A DNA stretch of 44,967 nt, taken from contig VFZD01000005.1 in assembly GCA_016871295.1 (NCBI GenBank), positions 1-44,967 on the forward strand. The letters run 5' to 3'. A program made the translations under genes and the position numbers. This DNA comes from Actinomycetota bacterium. Lineage in GTDB: Bacteria; Actinomycetota; Acidimicrobiia; Acidimicrobiales; Ilumatobacteraceae. Below are positions 6,640 through 16,442 of the stretch, piece by piece; position 1 is the first letter of the stretch; each line of letters begins with the position of its first letter. Below the pieces are notes generated by a model. The model was not told the DNA's origin. It ran no database searches and saw only the letters and a list, made by a program, of their open reading frames with translations.

Positions 6640-7947
6640 ATGAATCGCGTGTCGGTCGACACTGCGGGACGACCACCGTCGGTGGATTCGCTCGCACGGG
6701 AGCTCGCGCTCCGCCATTCGTTGCCACATGCTCTGTTGGTCGATTTCGCGCGTCGCGCGATCGCCGAGAGCGGCGCGGACGACGTCAAGCAATTCGCGGA
6801 TCGACTCGCAACCGAGTTCGGTCAAAGTCTGTTGCGCGAGGTGATCAATGCGACGGGAGTCTTGTTGCACACGAACCTCGGGCGCGCACCTGTCGAGATG
6901 CAGGTTTCGGGTCGGGCTTCGAACCTAGAACTGAACATGCAAACCGGTGAGCGGGGTTCGCGCCAAGAGACGGTCGGTAAATTGTTGTCGCTGCTGTGCG
7001 GCGCCGAGTCGGCGTTGGTCGTCAACAACAACGCCGCCGCAGTTCTGTTGGTCGTCGCCGCGCTGGCCAATTCGCGCGATGTCGTCGTATCGCGGGGCGA
7101 AAGCGTCGAGATCGGCGGAAACTTTCGTATTCCCGAGGTGACCGAACAGTCGGGCGCCCGTTTGATCGACGTGGGCACGACGAATCGCACGCGGTTGCGC
7201 GATTACAAGAAGGCGATCGACAAGCGGGGCAACGACATCGCGCTCATCTTGAAGGTCCATCCGTCCAATTATCGGGTTTCGGGTTTCGTCGAAGATACGC
7301 CGGTGCGCGAACTCGCCGAGTTGCCCGTGCCCGTCGCGGTCGACATCGGCTCCGGGCTGATCGACAACACCTGCCCATGGTTGGACGCTCGACCGCCGAG
7401 TTGGTTGAGCAACGAACCCGCGGCGCGCCAAACGATAAGCGACGGCGCCGCCTTGGTGATGTTCAGCGGCGACAAACTTTTCGGCGGGCCGCAATGCGGC
7501 GTGATCGTCGGTCGAAAAGACCTGGTCGAGGCCTGCGCGTCGCACCCGTTGGCGCGGGCTCTGCGACCCGGTTCGACGACGATGCTGGCTTTGCAGTCTT
7601 TGTGCCTTGCATATCTGAACAAGACAGCGACGAAGGAGATCCCGTTTTGGAAAATGGCCGCGATTTCGGTCGAAGACTTGCGCGCCCGCGCCCAGGCGAT
7701 AGTCGCAGCGACGAAAAACCACGAGGTTTGTCAAGTCGACTCGCTGCCTGGTGCGGGGTCGGCGCCGGGCGCGACCATCAAATCTTTCGGCGTCGTCGTG
7801 CGGGGCGATCATCTTCGCGAACTGCGCTCTAACTCGACGCCGATCATCGCCCGCGTGAAAGACGGTCGCACTTTTCTCGACCTGCGCACCGTTCAACCCG
7901 AAGACGACGAAATCGTGGTTCGGGCGCTGAACAACTTGAGAGTCTGA
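6640..7947 (+). CDS. selA: L-seryl-tRNA(Sec) selenium transferase
   Basis: SelA converts seryl-tRNA(Sec) to selenocysteyl-tRNA(Sec) with selenophosphate and pyridoxal phosphate. The 435-residue protein shows the family landmarks: an N-terminal SVDSLARELALRH helix region, INATGVLLHTNLGRAP, NLELNMQTGERGSR, ALVVNNNAAAVLL, and the cofactor lysine in MFSGDKLFGGPQCG (about Lys279). The end is FLDLRTVQPEDDE. It is followed after 6 bases by selB. The start was chosen from the -10 at 6627. There is no selD or selenocysteine tRNA in the window. Confidence 0.96.
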   Translation: MNRVSVDTAGRPPSVDSLARELALRHSLPHALLVDFARRAIAESGADDVKQFADRLATEFGQSLLREVINATGVLLHTNLGRAPVEMQVSGRASNLELNMQTGERGSRQETVGKLLSLLCGAESALVVNNNAAAVLLVVAALANSRDVVVSRGESVEIGGNFRIPEVTEQSGARLIDVGTTNRTRLRDYKKAIDKRGNDIALILKVHPSNYRVSGFVEDTPVRELAELPVPVAVDIGSGLIDNTCPWLDARPPSWLSNEPAARQTISDGAALVMFSGDKLFGGPQCGVIVGRKDLVEACASHPLARALRPGSTTMLALQSLCLAYLNKTATKEIPFWKMAAISVEDLRARAQAIVAATKNHEVCQVDSLPGAGSAPGATIKSFGVVVRGDHLRELRSNSTPIIARVKDGRTFLDLRTVQPEDDEIVVRALNNLRV

Positions 7948-7953
7948 ACAGTC

Positions 7954-9672
7954 ATGACGGTCGTCGCCACGGCGGGTCATGTCGATCATGGAAAGTCATC
8001 TCTGGTGCTGGCGCTCACGGGCATCGACCCTGATCGGTGGGAAGAAGAAAAACGTCGGGGTATGACCATCGACCTGGGTTTCGCCCACACTCGATTGCCG
8101 TCGGGTCGGGTGGTGAGCTTCATCGACGTGCCCGGTCACATTCGGTTCTTGCGCAACATGCTGGCCGGCGTTGGTTCGACCGACGGGAGCGTGCTCGTGA
8201 TCGACGCCAAAGAGGGCTGGATGCCCCAAACCGAGGAACATTTTCAGATCCTCAAACTTTTGGGCGTTCGAAACGGGGTAGTCGCGCTGACGAAAGTTGA
8301 CCTGATCGACTCGGCGCTTGAACAACTGCGCCGCGAAGAGATCAAATTGAAGACCCGCGGATCATTCCTGGCCGATGCGCCGATCATCGCAGTATCTGTC
8401 GTGGATCGCAGAGGTCTCGTCGAACTCGGGTCGGCGCTCGACACTGTCGTCGGCGCGTCGTCTTCGCGAGTCGGTGAAAACTCCCGGCACCGACCGCGAT
8501 TGTGGGTGGACCGTTCGTTCTCGGCGAAAGGGGCCGGAACGGTCGTCACGGGAACCCTGTCTTCCGGTTCGCTGAAAGTCGACGATGAACTCGTCGTTGC
8601 GCGGACGAACAAGCGCGTGCGCGTGCGCGAAATACAGGAGCATGAGCACAAGGTCGCCGAGATCGAAGCCGGGCATCGCTGCGCGTTGAATCTCGTCGGG
8701 GTCGCACATGACGAGATATTCAGAGGTGATGCGCTCGTCATCCCAGAACAGTGGCGATACAGCAGTTTGCTCGACGCCTCGCTGACCGTAGTTCCGACTT
8801 TGCATCATCGTGTCACCCGTCGCGGAAGCTACGCGGTCTACATCGGCTCGGGTGAATTCTCGGCCAAGGTCCGCATCATCGGCGCACGCGAATTGACCGC
8901 CAACCAGACGGGAGCGGTTCGCATCGCGTTGCAGGTCGGGATTCCGATTCTGCCCGGGGACCGTTACATTCTTCGCGAATCGGGGCGGCAAGAAACGATC
9001 GGCGGTGGCGAAGTCTTGGATATTGCGCCCAAATTGCGGTTGTCGAAAGCGAAACCCGATCGGTCAATCTCTCGGGTTGTTCGAGAGCACAAATGGATAA
9101 CCGTCGATGAACTCGAGAAATTGACCGGTCAAGTTTGCGAGTCAACAGTGGGCAACTGGCTGACGACACCCGATCTTTTGGACGCGACCCGAAAAGATCT
9201 GGCGGTGAGGCTCGCCAAAACATCCGAGCCCCTTGAGCTCTCGCGCTTGCAACCCAACGAACAGGCGGTTCTTGGCACATTGCCGAACGTCGTGGTTGAA
9301 ATGGGCTTCGCGCGCATCAAAGACGCCGCATCGATCGTCGAGCATCCATATGTTGGATTGTTTTTGAAATCCGGTGTAACGCCACCCGATATCAAGGGTC
9401 TGGATCGCAATATCGTCCGACAACTCGTGCAGCGCGGGGTGCTCGTGGATATCGATGGAACCGTGTTTCATATCGCCGCCCTCGAGATCGCGCGCAAGAA
9501 CATCGTCGAGATTCTGACCAAGAACCCGAGTGGGTTCACCGTCTCCCAGTTCCGCGAGAGTTTGGGAATCACGCGCAAACACGCCGTGCCGTTGTTGGAG
9601 GCGCTCGATCGTCGCGCGATAACCAGGCGCGACGGAGACCTGCGTCGGGGTGGAGCCAGACTCAACGGATAG
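7954..9672 (+). CDS. selB: Selenocysteine-specific translation elongation factor
   Basis: SelB carries selenocysteyl-tRNA to a UGA codon marked by a SECIS hairpin. The GTPase domain is at the N terminus: AGHVDHGKSSL (P loop), TIDLGFA (switch I), DVPGH (G3) and TKVDL (G4). Beta-barrel domains follow (VDRSFSAKGAGTVVTGTL, a hallmark of SelB). The C-terminal ~200 residues are consistent with the winged-helix SECIS-binding repeats. At 572 residues it is slightly shorter than the E. coli protein. It is coupled to selA (6-base gap). Confidence 0.96.
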   Translation: MTVVATAGHVDHGKSSLVLALTGIDPDRWEEEKRRGMTIDLGFAHTRLPSGRVVSFIDVPGHIRFLRNMLAGVGSTDGSVLVIDAKEGWMPQTEEHFQILKLLGVRNGVVALTKVDLIDSALEQLRREEIKLKTRGSFLADAPIIAVSVVDRRGLVELGSALDTVVGASSSRVGENSRHRPRLWVDRSFSAKGAGTVVTGTLSSGSLKVDDELVVARTNKRVRVREIQEHEHKVAEIEAGHRCALNLVGVAHDEIFRGDALVIPEQWRYSSLLDASLTVVPTLHHRVTRRGSYAVYIGSGEFSAKVRIIGARELTANQTGAVRIALQVGIPILPGDRYILRESGRQETIGGGEVLDIAPKLRLSKAKPDRSISRVVREHKWITVDELEKLTGQVCESTVGNWLTTPDLLDATRKDLAVRLAKTSEPLELSRLQPNEQAVLGTLPNVVVEMGFARIKDAASIVEHPYVGLFLKSGVTPPDIKGLDRNIVRQLVQRGVLVDIDGTVFHIAALEIARKNIVEILTKNPSGFTVSQFRESLGITRKHAVPLLEALDRRAITRRDGDLRRGGARLNG

Positions 9673-9688
9673 ACGGCTAAACAAACCG

Positions 9689-11044
9689 TTATTCGTCTTT
9701 TTTGGGCTTTCGCATCTCGCGATAGTCGCGCGCCGCACCTTCGAGCGGCTCGACCTCGAGCGTCACTCCGTCGATCGCCGCCACACGAAGTTCTTGACCA
9801 TCGGCGATCGGGGTCGCACGGTTCGTTCGCGCGCGCCATTCGGCGTCATCGATTCGCACCACTCCGAGCGGGTTGATCGCACCCACGGCTCGACCCGTGC
9901 TCCCGATCATCCACTCTCGGCCGATCGTCGGCGTCGCGAACCTGGTCCGAACCATCGATGGCATGCCGACGACAAACGCCAGCGAGATCGCGCTGATCCC
10001 CGAGATCAGCGTCACCCACGAGAGTCGAATTGGTCCGCCGTCGCTGGCCCGAAAGAGAGTCAGGCTGGCGATCGTGAACAGCGCGAGCCCGGCACCCGTG
10101 AAGAACCTCGGAATCCCGACTTGCACATCGATCGCCAAAACCAGCATCGCCAGAATCATCAACGCCAAACTCGGACCGCGCACGGGCAGCGTCGCCAAGC
10201 CGTGGCTTCCGAGAATCACGCAAACCGCCCCGACGACACCGACTATGCCGACTCCGGCGGTGAAGAATTCAAAAATCAACAGCGCCAAACCGATCGCAAA
10301 CAACAGATAAGTGACCGGTGGGCTCGCCGCGGTGTGCAGCAATCTCTCGGTGAGACCGAGTTTGAAAAATCTCGTGGTCGCGGCCTCGCGAATCAGTTCG
10401 TCGCCCGAGTCCGACTTGACGTCGATCGTCGTGGTCAGAACTTTGCCCTTGATCGTCAGGCCGTTCATCGCCAGCAACATGTTTCGCAGCACGGGCACGC
10501 CTTCGTCGTCGGTCGCCAGTTTCAACGCGCCGAGTTCCTTGGCGCGACTCGCATCGAGAGTCGACAGGCGCAGGGTGTCGGTCGCCTTGCCGAAACTTAA
10601 CTCGCCCGTCTGAAGTTCGACAAGTTTGCCCGTGAGTCCGATGCGGGTTCCGTCGGCCATCGCCGAAACGTCGGCCACGGCCAAAAGTTGAGCCGCACTG
10701 CCGTATGCCCTGGCGGTGTTCGGCCCGACCCAGACCGCCACCGGAATTTTCGAACCGGCAATCTTGTCGAACAGTTTCTCAAGGCGTCGGGTAGACACGA
10801 CTCCGCCCATCGAGTTGACCTGCAGAATGACCGCCTGCGAGGTCGACGCTTCGGCGCGTTCGATCGCCCGTTCGATGTCGTGCACGACTATCCCGTCGAT
10901 CAGACCATTTACTTCCACCACGTCCACGGGTGGCAGGTCGTTCGTGCCACCTTCGGCGTTCAACTGTGCGGTCGAGTTCAACCCGATCGCCAAACCGAAC
11001 GTCAGAAGTCCGAACAGAAGTTTTTTTCGCAAGCGATACTCCAC
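9689..11044 (-). CDS. NfeD/ClpP-class membrane serine protease
   Basis: A 451-residue protein starting with a signal segment (RLRKKLLFGLLTFGLAIGL). It continues with a ClpP-crotonase-like domain (QAVILQVNSMGGVVSTRRL, VWVGPNTARAYGSAAQLL with the candidate nucleophile serine, and a downstream TGKL region). Several membrane spans come next (~residues 260-380), and the protein ends in an OB-fold NfeD domain (GSTGRAVGAINPLGVVRIDDAEWRA). This is the long NfeD architecture, linked to membrane quality control and usually partnered with stomatin-like proteins; none is adjacent here. The start is GTG 11044, which puts the signal segment at the N terminus. Confidence 0.87.
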   Translation of the reverse strand: MEYRLRKKLLFGLLTFGLAIGLNSTAQLNAEGGTNDLPPVDVVEVNGLIDGIVVHDIERAIERAEASTSQAVILQVNSMGGVVSTRRLEKLFDKIAGSKIPVAVWVGPNTARAYGSAAQLLAVADVSAMADGTRIGLTGKLVELQTGELSFGKATDTLRLSTLDASRAKELGALKLATDDEGVPVLRNMLLAMNGLTIKGKVLTTTIDVKSDSGDELIREAATTRFFKLGLTERLLHTAASPPVTYLLFAIGLALLIFEFFTAGVGIVGVVGAVCVILGSHGLATLPVRGPSLALMILAMLVLAIDVQVGIPRFFTGAGLALFTIASLTLFRASDGGPIRLSWVTLISGISAISLAFVVGMPSMVRTRFATPTIGREWMIGSTGRAVGAINPLGVVRIDDAEWRARTNRATPIADGQELRVAAIDGVTLEVEPLEGAARDYREMRKPKKDE

Positions 11045-11076
11045 AAAGTCAAGAAACGTGGCGAGAGCGTTTACGC

Positions 11077-11082
11077 TAACAT
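11077..11082 (+). promoter_or_regulatory. -10 element of the receiver-domain gene
   Basis: TAACAT, 6 bases before GTG 11089. This spacing favours the GTG over the TTG at 11083. Confidence 0.45.
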
Positions 11083-11088
11083 TTGCGC

Positions 11089-11487
11089 GTGCATATCTTG
11101 GTCGCGACCGACGCGCAGTGGGTGCTCGATGAAGTTCGGGCCGCACTCGGGACCCCAGAAACATCGTTCGTCGTTTGTGTAGACGGTCGAGATGTCGCCA
11201 CGGCGATCAAGCAGCGTACTCCCGATCTGGCCGTATTGGATCTGCAGTGCGGTTCGATGGGGGCAATGGCCGTGACAATGGACTTGCGTCTCGACCATAG
11301 CGGCGGCCGCGTGCCGCACGTGCCCGTGCTCATTCTGCTCGATCGGGTCGCCGATGTCCATCTGGCGCGTCGGAGCGGGGCGCAAGGCTGGTTGGTCAAA
11401 CCGCTCGACTCGTTGCGTTTGCGTCGCGCAGCCGACGCGCTCGTGGCTGGCGAGTCTTGGCACGAAGGCGTGCCACTCGAAGTCTGA
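11089..11487 (+). CDS. Stand-alone response regulator receiver domain
   Basis: A 132-residue protein made only of a CheY-like receiver. The N-terminal strand is VHILVATDAQWVLDEV, the likely phospho-acceptor aspartate is in AVLDLQ, a hydrophobic strand follows (VPVLILLDR), and the conserved lysine sits in GWLVKPLD. One of the two early acidic residues of the usual DD pair is less clear (ATDAQ). There is no output domain or neighbouring kinase, so its partner is unknown. The gene is divergent from the NfeD gene and convergent with asd (3 bases apart). Confidence 0.82.
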   Translation: MHILVATDAQWVLDEVRAALGTPETSFVVCVDGRDVATAIKQRTPDLAVLDLQCGSMGAMAVTMDLRLDHSGGRVPHVPVLILLDRVADVHLARRSGAQGWLVKPLDSLRLRRAADALVAGESWHEGVPLEV

Positions 11488-11490
11488 AAA

Positions 11491-13399
<1,909 letters not shown>

Positions 13400-13407
13400 A
13401 CGCGAAA

Positions 13408-13413
13408 AATCTA
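13408..13413 (-). promoter_or_regulatory. -10 element overlapping the lysC stop codon
   Basis: TAGATT on the minus strand begins with the TAG that ends lysC and lies 8 bases before ATG 13399 of the methyltransferase gene. Confidence 0.4.
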
Positions 13414-13923
13414 CTTGCGTTCGGGCAGCGGGGCCGAGTAATCAGAACCGCTGTCTAGACCAAACGCCGTATGCAGCGACCGCACCGCCTTTTCGAGCAT
13501 CGGTGCCGCAACGACCACGGAGATTCGAATCGTGCTGGTCGAGATCATTTCGATGTTGACTTTGTTGTCGGCCAAGACTCTGAACATCTTTGCGGCGATA
13601 CCGGGACTCGATTTCATTCCCGCGCCGACGAGCGAGATCTTGGCGATGTTCGTGTCATGGGTGACACCTTTGGCCCCGACTTGTCTGGAAACCTTTTCGA
13701 CGATCGGTTGGGCCGCGGCGATGTCCGTCTTGGGCAGTGTGAAAGAGATGTCGGTTGTCCCCGCGGTCGAAGTGTTTTGCACGATCATGTCGACGTTCAC
13801 GTTGGCGGCGGCGAGTGGTTCGAATAGCGCGGCCGAGACACCGGGTTGGTCGGGCACGCCGAGCACCGTAATCTTTGCATCGCTCGCGTCGTGGACCACA
13901 CCGGAGATGATTGGTTCTTCCAT
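13411..13923 (-). CDS. lysC: Predicted beta subunit of aspartate kinase from an internal start
   Basis: An in-frame ATG at 13923 is preceded by a strong Shine-Dalgarno (AAAAGGAG, 8 bases away). Translation from it gives a 170-residue protein consisting only of the two ACT domains (MEEPIISGVVHD onward). In Corynebacterium glutamicum and Bacillus subtilis the same arrangement makes the separate regulatory beta subunit of an alpha2-beta2 aspartate kinase. The Shine-Dalgarno is notable because the main lysC start has none. Confidence 0.72.
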   Translation of the reverse strand: MEEPIISGVVHDASDAKITVLGVPDQPGVSAALFEPLAAANVNVDMIVQNTSTAGTTDISFTLPKTDIAAAQPIVEKVSRQVGAKGVTHDTNIAKISLVGAGMKSSPGIAAKMFRVLADNKVNIEMISTSTIRISVVVAAPMLEKAVRSLHTAFGLDSGSDYSAPLPERK

Positions 13924-14673
13924 GTTTGTTGCTCCTTTTCGTTCTTCGCTGGTGATCCAGGTACCGGGCTCCCAAGTGAAACTTGATCGAACATGCATCG
14001 GGACGTCATGGTTGCGGGCGAACTCGACGCTGCGCAGCGCCAAAACTTTGCTGCCCGCCCCCGCCATTTCGAGCATCTCGTCGTATTCGAGGTGCTCGAG
14101 TTTTCGGGCCTGCGGCACGGTGCGGGGATCGGCGGTGAAAACTCCCGGAACATCGGTATAGATCTCGCAAACATCGGCCTTCAGCGCTGCGGCGAGGGCG
14201 ACAGCGGTCGTGTCACTGCCGCCTCGACCCAGCGTCGTGATTTCTTTTGCCGTGCTGATGCCCTGAAAACCCGCGACCACGGCCACTTTGCCTTCACCGA
14301 CGGCTTCTCTAACCCGGTCACCCTTGATCTCGAGGATTTTTGCCCGCCCGTGCACCGTGTCGGTGATAATGCCGACCTGGCTTCCGGTGAAACTCATCGC
14401 CTCGACCGACAAATCTTGCAACGCCATGCACAACAGAGACATGCTGATGCGCTCGCCGGTTGTCAGCAACATGTCCATCTCTCGTCCCGAGGGTACCGAC
14501 GAGACCTGGCGAGCGAGATCCAAAAGATTGTCGGTCGCCTTGCCCATCGCCGAGACGACGATCACCAGTTGGTGACCTTCGGCTTTCGTTTTGGCAACGT
14601 GCCTGGCGACATTGCGCATTCGTTCAGGATCGGCCACCGATGTCCCGCCATATTTTTGAACGATCAAAGCCAC
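13411..14673 (-). CDS. lysC: Aspartate kinase (with internal start for the beta subunit)
   Basis: Phosphorylates aspartate, the committed step to lysine, threonine and methionine. The 420-residue protein starts VALIVQKYGGTSV (kinase motif KYGGTS). It has TTGERISMSLL, GFQGIS, LGRGGSDTTAVALAAAL and DVPGVFTADPR, then two ACT domains from about residue 250 (ITVLGVPDQPGVSAALF; ISLVGAGMKSSPGIAAKMF) for feedback control. GTG 14673 is the start: TAGCGT lies 8 bases upstream and kinase homology begins there. A second start inside the gene is described separately. Confidence 0.96.
   Translation of the reverse strand: MALIVQKYGGTSVADPERMRNVARHVAKTKAEGHQLVIVVSAMGKATDNLLDLARQVSSVPSGREMDMLLTTGERISMSLLCMALQDLSVEAMSFTGSQVGIITDTVHGRAKILEIKGDRVREAVGEGKVAVVAGFQGISTAKEITTLGRGGSDTTAVALAAALKADVCEIYTDVPGVFTADPRTVPQARKLEHLEYDEMLEMAGAGSKVLALRSVEFARNHDVPMHVRSSFTWEPGTWITSEERKGATNMEEPIISGVVHDASDAKITVLGVPDQPGVSAALFEPLAAANVNVDMIVQNTSTAGTTDISFTLPKTDIAAAQPIVEKVSRQVGAKGVTHDTNIAKISLVGAGMKSSPGIAAKMFRVLADNKVNIEMISTSTIRISVVVAAPMLEKAVRSLHTAFGLDSGSDYSAPLPERK
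13932..13939 (-). promoter_or_regulatory. Internal Shine-Dalgarno inside lysC
   Basis: AAAAGGAG on the minus strand, 8 bases before the internal ATG 13923. It decides the start of the predicted ACT-only beta subunit. Confidence 0.65.
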
Positions 14674-14681
14674 GGTATTCA

Positions 14682-14716
14682 ACGCTAGCGGTGCGGTTGT
14701 CGCGGAGCTGTAGCAT
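14682..14716. promoter_or_regulatory. Divergent -10 elements of lysC (-) and the cyclophilin gene (+)
   Basis: On the minus strand TAGCGT (14682-14687) is 8 bases before GTG 14673. On the plus strand TAGCAT (14711-14716) is 9 bases before ATG 14726. Neither start has a Shine-Dalgarno. Confidence 0.5.
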
Positions 14717-14725
14717 TTTCCCCTC

Positions 14726-15547
14726 ATGGGCACCGAGAAGCGCAATCGTAAAAAAGAGAATCGTCGTGCCAGACAGGTCGCTCTCGAAAAACAATTCCAA
14801 CGTCAAAAAGTTCGCCGTCGAGCGACGCGCATCGCGCTCGCCGCATTGGTCGTCGTGGCGATAGTCGGCGCGATCTATTTGACCGGCGACGACTCGATCG
14901 ACACGACGTCGACGACGATCGCCGCCGAGACCGAGACGAGCACGGTCGCCCCCGCGTCGGCGGGACCATTCACCTATGGCGCGGGCGAGTGCGCACCCGA
15001 AGATGGCTCTGGCGAACAGGTGCGCAAGTTCACCGCGGCGCCGAAACTGTGCATCGACCCGTCCAAGATCTACAAGGCGATGATCACCACCAACAAAGGC
15101 GACTTGGAAGTTCTGCTGGATGCGGCCAAGGCCCCCGGCACCGTCAACAATTTCGTGAATTTGGCCCGTGCAAAGTACTTCGACGACACGGTTTGTCATC
15201 GTGCGATTCCGACGTTTGTCGTGCAGTGCGGTGACCCGACGGCGACTGGTGGCGGCGGGCCCGGATACGCGATCGCCGATGAATTGCCCCAAGTCCAGGA
15301 CTACAAAATTGGCTCTCTGGCGATGGCCAACTCGGGCCCGAACACCAACGGCAGCCAATTCTTTTTCATAACGGGCGAGCAGGGCGTGTCGCTACCGCCA
15401 AACTATTCGTTGTTTGGGCAGATCACGTCGGGCATCGATACGACGCTGGTCGCCCTTGATCAAGCGGGCAATCCCGACCCGGCGTCGAACGGTGTGCCAC
15501 CGACCGAAGAGTTGCGCATAATCAAAGTCACGATCACCCAGGGGTGA
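14726..15547 (+). CDS. Membrane-anchored cyclophilin-type peptidyl-prolyl isomerase
   Basis: A 273-residue protein. The first ~32 residues are very basic, followed by one membrane span (RIALAALVVVAIVGAIYL) and a Thr/Ser/Glu-rich linker, so the catalytic domain is outside the membrane. The cyclophilin domain (from about residue 115) shows MITTNKGDLEVLL, VNNFVNLARAKYFDD, the active-site arginine in CHRAIPTFVVQCGDP, GSLAMANSGPNTNGSQFF and LFGQITSG. Cysteines at GECAPED, KLCIDP, VCHR and VQCG may form disulfides. It would speed folding of exported proteins. Confidence 0.93.
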   Translation: MGTEKRNRKKENRRARQVALEKQFQRQKVRRRATRIALAALVVVAIVGAIYLTGDDSIDTTSTTIAAETETSTVAPASAGPFTYGAGECAPEDGSGEQVRKFTAAPKLCIDPSKIYKAMITTNKGDLEVLLDAAKAPGTVNNFVNLARAKYFDDTVCHRAIPTFVVQCGDPTATGGGGPGYAIADELPQVQDYKIGSLAMANSGPNTNGSQFFFITGEQGVSLPPNYSLFGQITSGIDTTLVALDQAGNPDPASNGVPPTEELRIIKVTITQG

Positions 15548-15576
15548 CGTCTCGCATCGTGATTCGAGTGGCGCTG

Positions 15577-16353
15577 TCAAACGAGAAGTGATTCGCGCAA
15601 CGATGAAATCGATTTTTCGTCCACGCCGATTTCACGCAGATAGTCGGTCACCGAACCATGCCGTGTCTTCAAGTCCGAGATAATCACCGCCATTGCCCGC
15701 GGATCTGATGCGGCAAATCGTGGCGGCATGTTGGCATACGCGTCGGCCAGGGCGGGTTGGTTGACTTTGGCCCATTCGATCAGGCGCCTCATACCATCCA
15801 CCGTCTTGCCGTAGTCGGCGTTGATGATTTCGTCTGGTACCTCGAGAATCGAGAGCACGAAAGCCGCGAGAACACCGGTTCGATCCTTGCCCGCCGCGCA
15901 ATGAAAAACCGCCGGCAAAACTTCTTGTGTCCCGAGAAGGTTGATCGCATCGGCGAACTTCGGCGCGGCGTTGTCGAGCATTTCCCGATATGCCCAGACC
16001 AAAAATTCGACGACATCTTCAATTTCGGGCGTGTCGCCATCGTTCCAGGTGACGTCGATGATCGGCAGGTGGTGGAAGTTCACAGGAAACTCGTTCACTG
16101 GAAACGTTCCGCGGGTCTGCAATTCGTTCGTGGTGCGCAAATCGATGACGGTCTGCACGCCGAGATCAACAACTGTTTGGGCGTCGCCTTTGGTGAGTCG
16201 ATAAAGACCATCGGCGCGAAACAGGGTTCGCCAGCGGGTCGTCTTGCCGCTCGAGGTCGGATATCCGCCGAGGTCCCTGAAGTTGTGAACCGCCTCGAGA
16301 GAAATCAAGCGTTGCGGGTCGTCGGTCAGATCCGAAATAGATCGGGAATTCAT
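15577..16353 (-). CDS. Tyrosine-protein phosphatase (CAAGKDRTG type)
   Basis: A 258-residue protein with the phosphatase P loop HCAAGKDRTGVLAA, where the cysteine and arginine are catalytic and the KD pair marks the group of bacterial phosphatases that also act on lipid phosphates (MptpB/LipA-like). Upstream are the family motifs NFRDLGGYPTSSG and LFRADGLYRL, and VIDLRTTNE with the general-acid region. It probably removes phosphate from tyrosine or phosphoinositides. The start is ATG 16353, 7 bases after TAGCGT, rather than upstream candidates. Confidence 0.9.
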   Translation of the reverse strand: MNSRSISDLTDDPQRLISLEAVHNFRDLGGYPTSSGKTTRWRTLFRADGLYRLTKGDAQTVVDLGVQTVIDLRTTNELQTRGTFPVNEFPVNFHHLPIIDVTWNDGDTPEIEDVVEFLVWAYREMLDNAAPKFADAINLLGTQEVLPAVFHCAAGKDRTGVLAAFVLSILEVPDEIINADYGKTVDGMRRLIEWAKVNQPALADAYANMPPRFAASDPRAMAVIISDLKTRHGSVTDYLREIGVDEKSISSLRESLLV

Positions 16354-16360
16354 CGACCAG

Positions 16361-16435
16361 ACGCTACCCGCGCAAGACGAATGACAGGTCATCTGCTGAC
16401 CACGGTTTGGGAAACCAACTCGACACAACTAAAGT
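16361..16435. promoter_or_regulatory. Divergent -10 elements of the phosphatase (-) and hbd (+) genes
   Basis: On the minus strand TAGCGT (16361-16366) lies 7 bases before ATG 16353. On the plus strand TAAAGT (16430-16435) lies 7 bases before GTG 16443. Confidence 0.45.
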
Positions 16436-16442
16436 CGCACGG

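Noticed and set aside
6925-7989. Long minus-strand open frame opposite selA
   Set aside because: It is antisense to a well-recognised SelA and has no recognisable domain.
9650-10600. Plus-strand open frame opposite the NfeD-type gene
   Set aside because: Composition is Arg/Gln/His-rich nonsense typical of a shadow frame, while the minus strand encodes a clear NfeD/ClpP architecture.
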